A stretch of DNA of 64,000 nt from Oleispirillum sp965228165. Its GTDB lineage: Bacteria; Pseudomonadota; Alphaproteobacteria; Rhodospirillales; Rhodospirillaceae. Below the pieces are notes generated by a model, which worked only from the letters and a program-made list of their open reading frames with translations, was not told the DNA's origin and did not search any database. Each line of letters opens with the position of its first letter. Positions within the stretch are counted from its first letter, which is position 1. Shown piece after piece: positions 9,140 through 17,905 of the stretch. Location of the stretch: the NCBI GenBank assembly GCA_965228165.1, contig CBDDHB010000003.1:1488001-1552000 (forward strand). Reading direction: 5' to 3'. A program made the translations under genes and the position numbers.

Positions 9140-9474
9140 ACCTGGGTCCCTTTCCTTTCGCGCCCCATACCCCGGGGCGAGCCGCCGATACCCCCGCGCG
9201 TCACGGAGTCGAGCGGACTCTTAGTGGATTTCGCCCCCCGTGACGAGAGGGAAAACGCACCTTTGTCAGTCTTGCTGACCTATTTTTTGGATTTTCTGGT
9301 GACAATCCCGCGAAGCGCGGCTTCCGGGGTGGGATTTAGTAATCATTTGATTACTAAATCCCGTTTGGGGCCGCGCCGCCAGCGTGTTATGTATCTGCGA
9401 TCCACCCCGAACCGGGGGCGGGGACCAAACCAAGACCCGCGCGACATCGGGCTTCCGGAGAGGGGGTATCCACC
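9140..9474. promoter_or_regulatory. Divergent gltD/uppP intergenic region
   Basis: 335 bp without a gene. It must carry the promoters for gltDB (leftward) and uppP (rightward). The part from 9260 to 9370 is distinctly AT-richer than its surroundings. It contains a small hairpin (GTCAG/CTGAC near 9264) followed by CTATTTTTT, another (GAAGC/GCTTC at 9312-9324), and the large palindrome listed separately. I could not define a convincing -35/-10 or sigma-54 pair. Confidence 0.45.
9331..9362. repeat. 32-bp near-perfect palindrome
   Basis: GGGATTTAGTAATCA and its exact reverse complement are separated by only two T residues, giving a 15-bp perfect dyad. It lies about 110 bp upstream of uppP and about 190 bp upstream of gltD. 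With a 2-nt loop it is more plausible as a protein-binding operator or cruciform than as a terminator, since no T-tract follows on either strand. Confidence 0.8.
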
Positions 9475-10302
9475 ATGACTTGGCTGAACCTGATCGTCCT
9501 GGCGGTGGTCCAGGGCATCACCGAGTTCCTGCCGATCAGTTCCTCGGCGCACCTGATCCTGGTCCCCTGCGTCGCCGATTGGCCGGATCAGGGCCTGGAC
9601 ATGGACGTCGCCATGCACGTCGGCACCCTGGGCGCGGTGATGCTGTACTTCTGGCGCGACGTCTGGAAGATGATCCTGGGCCTGTGGGCGGCGGCCCGGA
9701 TGCGCAAGTCCCCCGGCGGACGCATGGTGCTGCACATCGTGGTGGCGACGGTGCCGGTGGTGGTGGCGGGGTTCCTAGCCAAGGACATGGTGGAAACCGC
9801 CGGACGGAGCATCCTGGTGCTGGGATGGGCGACCCTCGGCTTCGGCCTGCTGCTTTTCATCGCCGACCGCATGGGGCTGACGGTGCGCCGGATCGAGCAC
9901 ATGACCCTGCCCGACGCGGTGACCATCGGCCTCGCCCAGGCGATCGCCCTGATCCCCGGCACCAGCCGCAGCGGCATCACCATGACCGCGGCGCGCATTT
10001 TGGGTTACGAACGGGGCGAGGCGGCCCGCTTCTCGATGCTGATGTCGATTCCCACCATCCTCGCCGCCGGAACCCTGGCCGGACTGGACATCCTCCGCGC
10101 CAACCAGCCGGTACTGACCACCGCCGCCCTCTATTCGGCGGGACTGTCGTTCGTCACCGCGCTGGCCGCCATCGCGATTCTGACGCGCTGGCTGAGAAAC
10201 GCCAGCTTCGCCCCCTTCGCCGCCTACCGCGTGCTCTTGGGCGCGGCGATGCTGGCCGCCGCCTACGGCTTCATCCCCGGCTTCGACCGCTGCCTGGGAT
10301 AA
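9475..10302 (+). CDS. uppP: Undecaprenyl-diphosphatase (bacitracin resistance, UppP/BacA)
   Basis: 275 residues with about eight membrane helices. It dephosphorylates undecaprenyl diphosphate at the inner membrane and recycles the lipid carrier for peptidoglycan and O-antigen. Both family signatures are present: GITEFLPISSSAHL with Glu17 near the N-terminus, and PGTSRSGITMTAARILG near residue 160. The start is supported by AGAGGGGG just upstream. It is monocistronic, with its own terminator at 10337. Confidence 0.96.
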   Translation: MTWLNLIVLAVVQGITEFLPISSSAHLILVPCVADWPDQGLDMDVAMHVGTLGAVMLYFWRDVWKMILGLWAAARMRKSPGGRMVLHIVVATVPVVVAGFLAKDMVETAGRSILVLGWATLGFGLLLFIADRMGLTVRRIEHMTLPDAVTIGLAQAIALIPGTSRSGITMTAARILGYERGEAARFSMLMSIPTILAAGTLAGLDILRANQPVLTTAALYSAGLSFVTALAAIAILTRWLRNASFAPFAAYRVLLGAAMLAAAYGFIPGFDRCLG

Positions 10303-10336
10303 CAACCAAACCGGGACCCCGTCCCGGACCCCGCAC

Positions 10337-10359
10337 AGGGCCGTAGGCCCTTCTTTTTT
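10337..10359 (+). terminator. Rho-independent terminator of uppP
   Basis: Stem AGGGCC/GGCCCT with loop GTA, followed directly by TTCTTTTTTC. It is 35 bp after the uppP stop codon. A second hairpin (CCGGGAC/GTCCCGG, 10311-10327) lies just upstream. Confidence 0.8.
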
Positions 10360-10374
10360 CGCCGCGTAGCGGCA

Positions 10375-10478
10375 AACACCCCTCACGCGGCGCGATGATT
10401 TCATGGCGCTACGCGCAAAAACCGGGAACGGGGTCTGGGGACCGAGTCCCCAGCGGGGTCCGGGGCAGCGCCCCGGCC
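10375..10478. repeat. Dispersed intergenic hairpin repeat, copy A
   Basis: A run of nested hairpins (CTGGGGAC/GTCCCCAG, then CCGGGGC/GCCCCGG) preceded by CACGCGGCG and GCGCAAAAACC. The same order of blocks, with a similar primary sequence, recurs at 38930-39068. On the minus strand it ends in CGGTTTTTTGCGCG, so it can also terminate the NDUFA9-like gene. Confidence 0.65.
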
Positions 10479-11465
10479 TTAGCGATCGCGCATCGCCTGG
10501 CGGTGGGTTTTGCGGAAACGGCCGAGGTAGGTGGGGACGATGGTTTCCGCGGTGGTGGGTTCGATGCCAAGCTCGGCGAATCCCGGACAGTTTCCCGAGG
10601 CCACGTTGTCGCGCATCATCATCGACACCTGATCGCGGGTCAGCGGGGGTTTCGGCAAAAGGCTCATCAGCGCCGCCTGAAACTTCGCCATGCCGAAGGT
10701 CATCGGCAGCAACCAGCGCTTGCGTCCGATTGCAAGGAGGGTCATTTCCATGATCCGGCGCATCGAATAGACGTGCGGCCCGCCGAGTTCGAAGGTCTTG
10801 CCGCCGCAGCCCTCGCCCTTCAGCGCGGCGACGATGGCATCGGCGACGTCGCCGACGTAGACCGGCTGGAACTTCGGCCCGCCGTCGCCGAACAGGCCCT
10901 TGCAACCGCCGCCCCAGGCATTCTTGTCGATCACCGGCAGGAAGGGAGAGACCATCGCCAGCCGGGCGAACCGGTTGAAGAAATCGTCCTCCGGCCCGAA
11001 GACGACGCTGGGGCGGACGATGGTGGCGCCGGGAAAGGCGGACAGCACGCCTTGCTCGCCCTCCGCCTTGGTGCGGGCGTAGGCGGATTCCGCCGCCGTG
11101 TCCGCCCCCATCGCCGAAACGTGGACGAGGCGGCTCGCCCCCGCCTCCCTGGCGGCGGCGATGAGGCCGGGGCCCTTGGCGTGCAGGGCCTCGAAGGTGT
11201 GGATGCCGCGAGGATGGAAAATCCCGACCAGGTTGACCACCCAATCCGCGCCCTCGACCGCGCGGCGGATATCCGCCGGGTCGGCGATGTCGGTTTCCAT
11301 GGCGGTGATCTGCCCGACGTCGCCCATCGTCTTTAGGAAATGGGCGTCCTCGCGATAGCGGACGGCGACGCGGATCACCGCGCCGGTCGCCGCCAGGCGC
11401 CGCACCAGATGGCGGCCGATAAAGCCGGAGCCGCCGAAAACCGTGACCAGACGCCGCGTCGTCAT
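10479..11465 (-). CDS. Complex I NDUFA9-subunit family NAD(P)-binding protein
   Basis: 328 residues of the atypical SDR family. The N-terminal Rossmann motif is VTVFGGSGFIGRHLVRRLAATG. A YARTKAEGE segment stands where classical SDRs have YxxxK. Proteins of this type in alphaproteobacteria are homologous to the mitochondrial complex I accessory subunit NDUFA9, which binds NADPH and stabilises the matrix-arm junction. Whether the bacterial protein associates with complex I is inference; no nuo genes are in view. It is transcribed toward the repeat at 10375-10478. Confidence 0.85.
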   Translation of the reverse strand: MTTRRLVTVFGGSGFIGRHLVRRLAATGAVIRVAVRYREDAHFLKTMGDVGQITAMETDIADPADIRRAVEGADWVVNLVGIFHPRGIHTFEALHAKGPGLIAAAREAGASRLVHVSAMGADTAAESAYARTKAEGEQGVLSAFPGATIVRPSVVFGPEDDFFNRFARLAMVSPFLPVIDKNAWGGGCKGLFGDGGPKFQPVYVGDVADAIVAALKGEGCGGKTFELGGPHVYSMRRIMEMTLLAIGRKRWLLPMTFGMAKFQAALMSLLPKPPLTRDQVSMMMRDNVASGNCPGFAELGIEPTTAETIVPTYLGRFRKTHRQAMRDR

Positions 11466-11659
11466 GCCTGCTCCACTCCCCTGCCTGGTGGCGTTCGCGC
11501 CGCCTGTTATAGAAAGATGGCGGCGACATGCCCATATCGGCAGGGGGTCGGGCCGATTATTTCTAGACGAAAGTTATGCATGAAAAACGACTTTCGTCGG
11601 GTGCGGCCGGTTTCCCGCGCCCCGTCCGGCGACGGCGGCGAAGACCCGAAAAAAGGGTG

Positions 11660-11688
11660 TTGACTTTGCGTCGCGAAGCCGACATAAA
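11660..11688 (+). promoter_or_regulatory. Candidate sigma-70 promoter for tRNA-Leu
   Basis: TTGACT (11660-11665), a 17-bp spacer, then CATAAA (11683-11688), about 75 bp upstream of the tRNA. It is the best -35/-10 match in the 297-bp gap between the NDUFA9-like gene and the tRNA. No gene is seen in that gap. Confidence 0.5.
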
Positions 11689-11762
11689 CCCTCCCTCACT
11701 GACCGGCTGCTCCGGTTGGGCGGCGGGTTCGACCCCTCGCCCGGATCGTCTGGCGGACCAGT

Positions 11763-11849
11763 GCCCAGGTGGCGGAATTGGTAGACGCGCAGGTTTCAGG
11801 TACCTGTGGTAGAAATACCGTGGAAGTTCGAGTCTTCTCCTGGGCACCA
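11763..11849 (+). tRNA. tRNA-Leu(CAG)
   Basis: An 87-nt type II tRNA including an encoded CCA. The acceptor stem GCCCAGG pairs with CCTGGGC, followed by A and CCA. The D arm is GCGGAATTGGTAGACGC. The anticodon arm CAGGT-TTCAGGT-ACCTG has CAG at positions 34-36. A long variable arm (TGGTAGAAATACCG) and the T arm GGAAGTTCGAGTCTTCT complete the leucine tRNA pattern. Confidence 0.97.
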
Positions 11850-11950
11850 CCGCCAACGACGTCGATGCGCCCGCGGCACTTTGCCCTTTGACCCGGCGCG
11901 CGCGGTCGTACCTTAAGGCCCCGCGCGAGGGCCTGTTCAAGAGGGCAGCA

Positions 11951-12559
11951 ATGGCGATTTTCCTGCATCACGGCGACCTTCCCCGATCCGTCGTCTTTTC
12001 CGGCTCCGTCGCGGTGGACACCGAGACCATGGGCCTGAACCTGCAACGCGACCGGTTGTGTCTGGCGCAGCTTTCCGGCGGCGACGGCGACGCCCATCTG
12101 GTGCGCATCGTCCCCGGCATCGACGCGGTCAACCTGAAGGCGGCGTTCACCGATCCCAAGCTTCTGAAGATCTTCCATTTCGCCCGCTTCGACGTAGCGA
12201 TGATCGCGCGTCACCTGGGGGTGGCCTGCGCGCCGGTGTATTGCACCAAGATCGCCTCCAAGCTTTGCCGCACCAACACCGACCGCCACGGCCTGAAGGA
12301 CATCTGCCGCGACCTTTTGGGGGTGGAACTGTCGAAGGAGCAGCAGACCTCCGACTGGGGAGCCTCGGACTTCTCGGCCGAGCAGCAGCATTACGCCGCC
12401 AACGACGTTTTGCATCTGCACCGCCTGAAGGAGAAGCTGGACGCGCTTCTCGCCCGCGAAGGCCGCGCCGATCTGGCGCAGGCCTGCTTCGGCTTCCTCG
12501 GCACCCGCGCCGCCCTCGACCTCGCGGGATGGGCCGAAGACGACATCTTCGCCCACTGA
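11951..12559 (+). CDS. rnd: RNase D-type 3'-5' exoribonuclease
   Basis: 202 residues, a single DEDDy exonuclease domain without the HRDC domains of E. coli RNase D, as is usual in alphaproteobacteria. Exo I is VDTETMGL, Exo II lies around FHFARFDVAMI, and Exo III is HYAANDVLHL with the Tyr-x3-Asp pair. It trims RNA 3' ends, tRNA precursors in the well-studied case. ATG 11951 is preferred over the longer frame from 11888 because AAGAGGG lies just upstream. It begins 101 bp after tRNA-Leu, on the same strand as kdsD. Confidence 0.9.
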   Translation: MAIFLHHGDLPRSVVFSGSVAVDTETMGLNLQRDRLCLAQLSGGDGDAHLVRIVPGIDAVNLKAAFTDPKLLKIFHFARFDVAMIARHLGVACAPVYCTKIASKLCRTNTDRHGLKDICRDLLGVELSKEQQTSDWGASDFSAEQQHYAANDVLHLHRLKEKLDALLAREGRADLAQACFGFLGTRAALDLAGWAEDDIFAH

Positions 12560-12589
12560 GCCCCCTTCGCCCGCCTGGACGCCCGACCG

Positions 12590-13603
12590 ATGAACACCCC
12601 GATTGCCGTTCCCGCCGCCATTGCCGACCGCGTCGCCTCCGACCTTGCGGCGGCGCGCCACGTGCTGGAGGCCGAAGCGGCGGCGCTTTCCCGGATGAGC
12701 GCCGACCTGGGCGACGATTTCTCCCGCGCCCTCGACCTTCTGGAAGGCCGCGTCGTCGCCTCGGAGCACGGGCGGGTGATCGTCTCCGGCATGGGCAAAA
12801 GCGGCCATATCGGACGCAAGATTTCGGCCACCCTGGCCTCCACCGGCACGCCGTCGTTCTTCGTCCACCCGGCGGAAGCGAGCCACGGCGACCTCGGCAT
12901 GGTGACCCGCCAGGACGCCCTGATCCTGCTGTCGAAGTCGGGGGAAACCGCCGAACTTGCCGACATCATCGCCTATTCCCGGCGCTTCGCCATCCCGCTG
13001 ATCGCGATCACCGAGCGCGCGTCGAGCGCCCTGGGGTCCGCCGCCGACATCTGCCTGACCCTGCCCGCCGACGGCGAGGCCTGCCCGCTCGGCCTGGCGC
13101 CCACCACCTCGACCACCGCCACCCTGGCCCTGGGCGACGCCATCGCCGTCGCCTTGCTCGAGCGGCGGGGATTTTCGGCCAGCGACTTCAAGACCTTCCA
13201 CCCCGGCGGCAAGCTCGGTCAGCGCCTGTTGAAGGTGCGCGACCTGATGCACCCGCTGCCCGAGGTGCCGCTGATCGACCGCGACACCCGGATGGGCGAC
13301 GCGCTGATCGTGATGAGCCAGAAAAGCTTCGGCTGCGTCGGCATCGTCGATGCGGACGCCCGGCTGGTCGGCATCATCACCGATGGCGACCTGCGCCGTC
13401 ACATGGCCCCCGATCTTCTGGACATGCCCGCCCACGCGGTGATGACCGCCAGCCCCAAGACCGCCAACCCCGACGGGCTGGCCGCCGAGGCCCTGGGAAC
13501 GATGAACGACCGCAAGATCACCAGCCTGTTCGTCGTCTCCGCCGATGGCCGCCCGGTCGGCCTGATCCACATGCACGACTGTCTGCGCGCCGGGGTGTCA
13601 TGA
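12590..13603 (+). CDS. kdsD: D-arabinose 5-phosphate isomerase (KdsD/KpsF/GutQ family)
   Basis: 337 residues. It interconverts ribulose 5-phosphate and arabinose 5-phosphate, the first committed step to Kdo for LPS. The N-terminal SIS domain contains VSGMGKSGHIGRKISATLASTGTPSFFVHPAEASHGDLG and a LLSKSGETAEL loop. Two CBS repeats follow (around VPLIDRDTRMGDALIVM and GIVDADARLVGIITDGDLRRH). It lies 30 bp after rnd and shares an ATGA overlap with lptC, which links Kdo supply to LPS export. Confidence 0.96.
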   Translation: MNTPIAVPAAIADRVASDLAAARHVLEAEAAALSRMSADLGDDFSRALDLLEGRVVASEHGRVIVSGMGKSGHIGRKISATLASTGTPSFFVHPAEASHGDLGMVTRQDALILLSKSGETAELADIIAYSRRFAIPLIAITERASSALGSAADICLTLPADGEACPLGLAPTTSTTATLALGDAIAVALLERRGFSASDFKTFHPGGKLGQRLLKVRDLMHPLPEVPLIDRDTRMGDALIVMSQKSFGCVGIVDADARLVGIITDGDLRRHMAPDLLDMPAHAVMTASPKTANPDGLAAEALGTMNDRKITSLFVVSADGRPVGLIHMHDCLRAGVS

Positions 13604-14325
13604 GGAAACCCCGGGCCGCGCAGGAAACGATCGCCGCGCCGGGCACGGCCGAGGGCGAAACCGCCCCCGACCTGCGTTTCCTTACCGCCGCCGCCGGTCC
13701 GGGCGCCCTGCGCCGCGCCTCGCTCTACAGCCGCTTCGTCCGCGCCATGAAACTGGCGCTGCCCGCCGCCGCCGCGCTGCTGTTCGGCGCGATCCTGCTG
13801 TGGCCGCAGTTCCAGGCGGAACGCAACCGCTTCCACGTCGCGCTGTCGGGCATCGACCCCCGCCACCCCGACCGCCTGCGCGTCGTCAACGCCCGCTTTC
13901 GCGGCACCGACCACGACCGGCAGCCGTTCATGGTGACCGCCGAATCGGCGCACGAGATCGACCCCGCCACCCGCCTCATCGCCCTCGAATCGCCCGCCGC
14001 CGACCTGGGAACGAAGGACGGCGGCTGGGTGATCGCCTGCGCCCCCGAGGGCACCTACGACCGCGGCGGCGAAATCCTGCGCCTGACCGGCGGGGTTTCG
14101 GTCTACCATGACAACGGATACGCCTTTTATTCGAACTCGGCGCGGGTCTCGCTGCAACTGGGCCGCGCCGAGGGCGACGAACCGGCGGTCGCCCACGGCC
14201 CCCTGGGGGAAGTCAAGGGAACCACCGGGTTCGTCATCGTCGACAAGGGGCGGCGCATCCTGTTCAAGGGGAAATCCCGCCTTATCCTTCGTCCGGGAGT
14301 GAAAGCCGATGGCACCAGCAAGTGA
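13600..14325 (+). CDS. lptC: LPS export protein LptC
   Basis: 241 residues. The ATG overlaps the kdsD TGA (ATGA). A basic N-terminal tail of about 45 residues leads to one membrane anchor (LALPAAAALLFGAILLWP), followed by a periplasmic beta-jellyroll region with the DUF1239/LptC pattern. LptC sits in the LptB2FGC inner-membrane complex and passes LPS to LptA. The last 17 bp overlap the start of lptA. The frame extends far upstream in a stop-free stretch, but that part overlaps rnd and kdsD and is not coding. Confidence 0.9.
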   Translation: MRKPRAAQETIAAPGTAEGETAPDLRFLTAAAGPGALRRASLYSRFVRAMKLALPAAAALLFGAILLWPQFQAERNRFHVALSGIDPRHPDRLRVVNARFRGTDHDRQPFMVTAESAHEIDPATRLIALESPAADLGTKDGGWVIACAPEGTYDRGGEILRLTGGVSVYHDNGYAFYSNSARVSLQLGRAEGDEPAVAHGPLGEVKGTTGFVIVDKGRRILFKGKSRLILRPGVKADGTSK

Positions 14326-15211
14326 TTCGCGCGCGCGGTGGCGCGTCCTCCTGCCCGCCCTGTTCTCCCTTTTCCTCCTGCCCCGGGCCGCCGACGCGCA
14401 ATCCCTGGGCTTCGGCGCGCCGGGCGATCAGACTCCGGTCGAGGTCCTGGCCGACAACGGCATCGAATGGATGCGCGACGGCAAACGCTTCGTCGCCAAG
14501 GGCAACGCCTCGGCGGCGCGCGGCGACACCACCGTCTACGCCGACACCCTGACCGCCCACTACCGCGAGGGTCAGGGCGGCAAATCGGAGCTTTGGCGCC
14601 TGGACGCCAACGGCAAGGTGCGCATCGCATCGCCCACCGAAACCGCCACCGGCGACACCGCCGTCTACGACATCGGATCGGCGGTTCTGGTGCTGCGCGG
14701 CGCGCCCCACGCCAAGCTGGTCACCCCCGACACCGTGATCACCGCCCGCGACGAACTGGAATACTGGGACGCCAAGCGCTTCGCGGTGGCGCGCGGCGAC
14801 GCCGTGGTGGTGCGCGAGGACAAGACCCTGAAAGCCGACATCGTCACCGCCTATTTCGCCCCGAAATCCGCGCAAAAGACCAAGAAGCAGAAGGGCCAGG
14901 GCGGCGACATCGACGCGGTGGACGCGCACGGCCACGTCACCATCGTCACCAAGTCGGAAACCGCCACCGGCGACCGGGGGCGTTACAACGTCAAGACCGG
15001 CATCGCCACCCTGCTCGACAACGTCACCCTGACCCGGGGCACCGACACCCTGAACGGCGCCTATGCGGTGGTCAACATGAACACCGGGGTCAGCACCCTG
15101 TATTCCAAGGCTCCCGGAGCGAAAAGCGACAAGCCGCAGCCGGTGCGCGGCAAGTTCTCCCCGAAGAAGGCCGACCCCCTGCCCGAGGAACGCGGCGCGG
15201 CGAAACCGTAA
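14309..15211 (+). CDS. lptA: LPS transport periplasmic protein LptA
   Basis: 300 residues, longer than E. coli LptA (about 185). A signal peptide runs to about residue 31 (PALFSLFLLPRAADA). The OstA/LptA beta-strand repeats follow, with the characteristic GDTTVYADTLTAHY and TGDTAVYDIGSAVLVLRG segments, and a second set near residues 215-250. The extra length comes from a longer stack of repeats. It forms the periplasmic bridge that carries LPS from LptC to LptD. A 153-bp gap separates it from lptB. Confidence 0.93.
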   Translation: MAPASDSRARWRVLLPALFSLFLLPRAADAQSLGFGAPGDQTPVEVLADNGIEWMRDGKRFVAKGNASAARGDTTVYADTLTAHYREGQGGKSELWRLDANGKVRIASPTETATGDTAVYDIGSAVLVLRGAPHAKLVTPDTVITARDELEYWDAKRFAVARGDAVVVREDKTLKADIVTAYFAPKSAQKTKKQKGQGGDIDAVDAHGHVTIVTKSETATGDRGRYNVKTGIATLLDNVTLTRGTDTLNGAYAVVNMNTGVSTLYSKAPGAKSDKPQPVRGKFSPKKADPLPEERGAAKP

Positions 15212-15364
15212 CCCCGTCGCGCCCTTAAGCAAAAATCCGGCCAACCCGAGAAAAGCGTTGCGCCGCCCGTCCGGTATCGGATAATCGGGGGATCAAGCGC
15301 CGATTCCGGCAACGCCCGGGAAGAAACGGGCGCGCCTTATCGAACAGGGCGGGAAAGCATCCAG

Positions 15365-16144
15365 ATGACCAGCACCGAACCGCGGGCGACCTCTCCCGCC
15401 GCCGAAGCGACGCCTTTGCCGCTGCGCGGGCTGGAGGTCAAGGACCTGGGGAAAAGCTTCAAGCGCCGCCCGGTGCTGCGCGACGTATCGCTGTCGGTGA
15501 AGCGCGGCGAGGCGGTGGGGCTTCTTGGCCCCAACGGCGCGGGCAAGACCACCTGCTTTTACTGCATCACCGGCCTGATCGCCCCCGACGTCGGGTCGAT
15601 CCTGCTCGACGGCATGACCATCACCGGCCTGCCGATGTATCACCGGGCGCGGATGGGCATCGGCTATCTGCCGCAGGAGGCCTCGATCTTCCGGGGACTG
15701 ACCGTGGAAGAGAACGTGATGGCGGTGCTGGAGGTGGTGGAGCCCGACGCCGACGCCCGCGAGGCGCAGCTGGAGGCCCTGCTGGCCGAGTTCTCGGTCA
15801 GCCATCTGCGCCGCGCATCCGCCCTGTCGCTTTCCGGCGGCGAACGCCGCCGCGTCGAAATCGCCCGCGCGCTGGCCTCGCGCCCCAGTTTCGTCCTCCT
15901 CGACGAGCCGCTGGCCGGCATCGATCCGATCGCGGTGGGGGAAATCCGCAATCTGGTGGCGCACCTGAAGGACCGCGGCATCGGCGTCCTGATCACCGAC
16001 CACAACGTGCGCGAGACCCTGGACATCATCGACCGCGCCTACATCCTTTACGACGGCACGGTGATGATGGAGGGAGCGCCCGCCGAGATCGTCGCGCACG
16101 AAGGGGTTCGCCGCGTCTATCTGGGCGACCGCTTCAGCCTGTAG
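15365..16144 (+). CDS. lptB: LPS export ABC transporter ATPase LptB
   Basis: 259 residues. Walker A is GPNGAGKTT near residue 55, the Q-loop is GYLPQEASIFR, the signature is LSGGERRRVEIARAL, and Walker B is FVLLDEPLAGIDP. This combination is typical of LptB. It powers LPS extraction from the inner membrane with LptF/LptG, which are not in this window. The first 25 residues are a less conserved extension. It ends with TAG, 13 bp before rpoN. A weak TTGCGC-N16-GATAAT near 15258-15285 could give it a separate promoter. Confidence 0.96.
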   Translation: MTSTEPRATSPAAEATPLPLRGLEVKDLGKSFKRRPVLRDVSLSVKRGEAVGLLGPNGAGKTTCFYCITGLIAPDVGSILLDGMTITGLPMYHRARMGIGYLPQEASIFRGLTVEENVMAVLEVVEPDADAREAQLEALLAEFSVSHLRRASALSLSGGERRRVEIARALASRPSFVLLDEPLAGIDPIAVGEIRNLVAHLKDRGIGVLITDHNVRETLDIIDRAYILYDGTVMMEGAPAEIVAHEGVRRVYLGDRFSL

Positions 16145-16157
16145 GGGACGACGCGCG

Positions 16158-17666
16158 ATGGCGATCTCCCCCCGGCTCGAACTCCGGCAGTCCCAGTCCC
16201 TGGTGATGACGCCGCAACTGCAACAGGCGATCAAGCTGTTGCAGATGTCGAACCTGGAGCTGGCCTCGTTCGTCGAACAGGAACTGGAAAAGAACCCCCT
16301 GCTCGAACGCGAGGACGACGCCGCGCCGGACGATCCGGAACCGCCCGCGCGGGACGCCGACGGCGCGGCCGAGGCGCCGCTTCTCGACCCCCCCGGCGGC
16401 GACGGAGAAACCCCGCTCGACGTCGAGGTTGACAACACCTTCACCAACGACGGCCGGACGGAGGATTCCTCCGCCTTCTCCGATGCCGACGCGAGCTTCG
16501 GCGGCACCGACAACCTGGGGCGCTACGGCAACGGCGCGCACGACGGCGACGGCAACGTGCTGGAGCAGACGGTGGGCGAAACCATCAGTCTGCGCCAGCA
16601 CCTGACCGCGCAGTTGGGGCTGTCCTCCGCCGATCCGAAGGAACGGATGATCGGCGCCTACCTGATCGACATGCTGGACGACGCCGGATACTTGAGCGGC
16701 GGCATCGAAACCGCCGCCGCCGCGCTGGGTTGCGACGTCGCCCTGGTGGAGCGGGTTCTGGCCCTGGTGCAGGGGTTCGACCCGGTCGGGGTGTTCGCCC
16801 GTTCGCTGAAGGAATGCCTGGCCCTGCAACTCGCCGACCGCAACCGTCTGGACCCGGCGATGGCGGCGCTTCTCGACAACCTGGATCTTCTGGCGCGGCG
16901 CGATCTTGCCCGGCTGAAGCGGGTTTGCGGCGTCGACGACGAAGACCTGGCGGAGATGATCGCCGAAATCCGTTGCCTCGACCCCAAGCCCGCGTCGAGC
17001 TTCGAGACGGTGCGCGAACAGCCGGTGGAGCCGGACATCCTGATGCGCCAGGGCAGCGACGGCGGCTGGATCATCGAACTCAACACCGATACCCTGCCGC
17101 GCGTCCTGGTCGCCAACCGCTACTATGCCGAGGTCGGCGCCAAGGCCGACCGCGCCACCCGCGCCTTCTTGAACGAACAGTTCCAGTCCGCCAATTGGCT
17201 GGTCAAGTCGCTGCACCAGCGCGCCACCACCATCCTCAAGGTGGCGAGCGAGATCGTCCGCCAGCAGTCGGGTTTTTTCCTGCACGGCATCGGCGCCCTG
17301 AAACCCCTGATCCTGCGCGACATCGCCGAGGAAATCGGCATGCACGAAAGCACGGTGTCGCGGGTCACCACCAACAAGTATCTGGCTTCGCCGCGCGGCG
17401 TGTTCGAACTGAAGTTCTTCTTCACCCAGGCGCTGGCCTCCACCGCCGGCGGCGAGGCCCACTCGGCCGAGGCGGTGCGCCACCGGATCAAGACCCTGAT
17501 CGAGAACGAAACCGCCGACGCCGTGTTGTCCGACGACCGGATCGCGGAAATCCTGAAAGAGGACGGCATCGACATCGCCCGGCGCACCGTCGCCAAATAC
17601 CGCGAGGCGATGAAGATCTCGTCCTCGTCGCAGCGCCGCCGCGAACTGAAAATCCACTTTCCGTAA
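16158..17666 (+). CDS. rpoN: RNA polymerase sigma-54 factor
   Basis: 502 residues. Region I is the Gln/Leu-rich activator-responsive segment (LRQSQSLVMTPQLQQAIKLLQM). An acidic region II follows (about 50-125), then the core-binding region III. The HTH and the RpoN box ARRTVAKYREAMKI are near the C-terminus. Sigma-54 recognises -24/-12 promoters and needs AAA+ activators; it usually governs nitrogen assimilation and motility. It lies between lptB and hpf-ptsN, a conserved proteobacterial order. Confidence 0.98.
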   Translation: MAISPRLELRQSQSLVMTPQLQQAIKLLQMSNLELASFVEQELEKNPLLEREDDAAPDDPEPPARDADGAAEAPLLDPPGGDGETPLDVEVDNTFTNDGRTEDSSAFSDADASFGGTDNLGRYGNGAHDGDGNVLEQTVGETISLRQHLTAQLGLSSADPKERMIGAYLIDMLDDAGYLSGGIETAAAALGCDVALVERVLALVQGFDPVGVFARSLKECLALQLADRNRLDPAMAALLDNLDLLARRDLARLKRVCGVDDEDLAEMIAEIRCLDPKPASSFETVREQPVEPDILMRQGSDGGWIIELNTDTLPRVLVANRYYAEVGAKADRATRAFLNEQFQSANWLVKSLHQRATTILKVASEIVRQQSGFFLHGIGALKPLILRDIAEEIGMHESTVSRVTTNKYLASPRGVFELKFFFTQALASTAGGEAHSAEAVRHRIKTLIENETADAVLSDDRIAEILKEDGIDIARRTVAKYREAMKISSSSQRRRELKIHFP

Positions 17667-17905
17667 GGTTTCCCCCCGCGAAAATCCGCCGAAGCCTCCC
17701 CATATCCTGATGTATGGGGATCAACAACGACGCGAGGACGCACGGATGACTTGACGAAAACGGGAGCGCCCTTTAGCTTCCCGCCTCCGCCGACGCCGCG
17801 CCGACGCGGCAGGTTCCGGGCGCGAAGCGCGCGCGCCTCTCCGACGATTGGATAGCTCATCGGGATGCGCCCTCGGCGCAGCCCCAGTCAGGTAGGACGA
17901 ACGCC

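Noticed and set aside
9264..9290. Terminator (GTCAG/CTGAC hairpin with a T-run)
   Set aside because: Five-base stem between divergent genes with nothing on the plus strand to terminate.
11563..11940. Open frame antisense to the tRNA-Leu region
   Set aside because: It runs through the tRNA on the wrong strand with low-complexity sequence and no ribosome-binding site.
12058..13599. Upstream extension of the lptC frame
   Set aside because: It overlaps rnd and kdsD in another frame and has shadow composition; the ATGA overlap at 13600 gives the real start.
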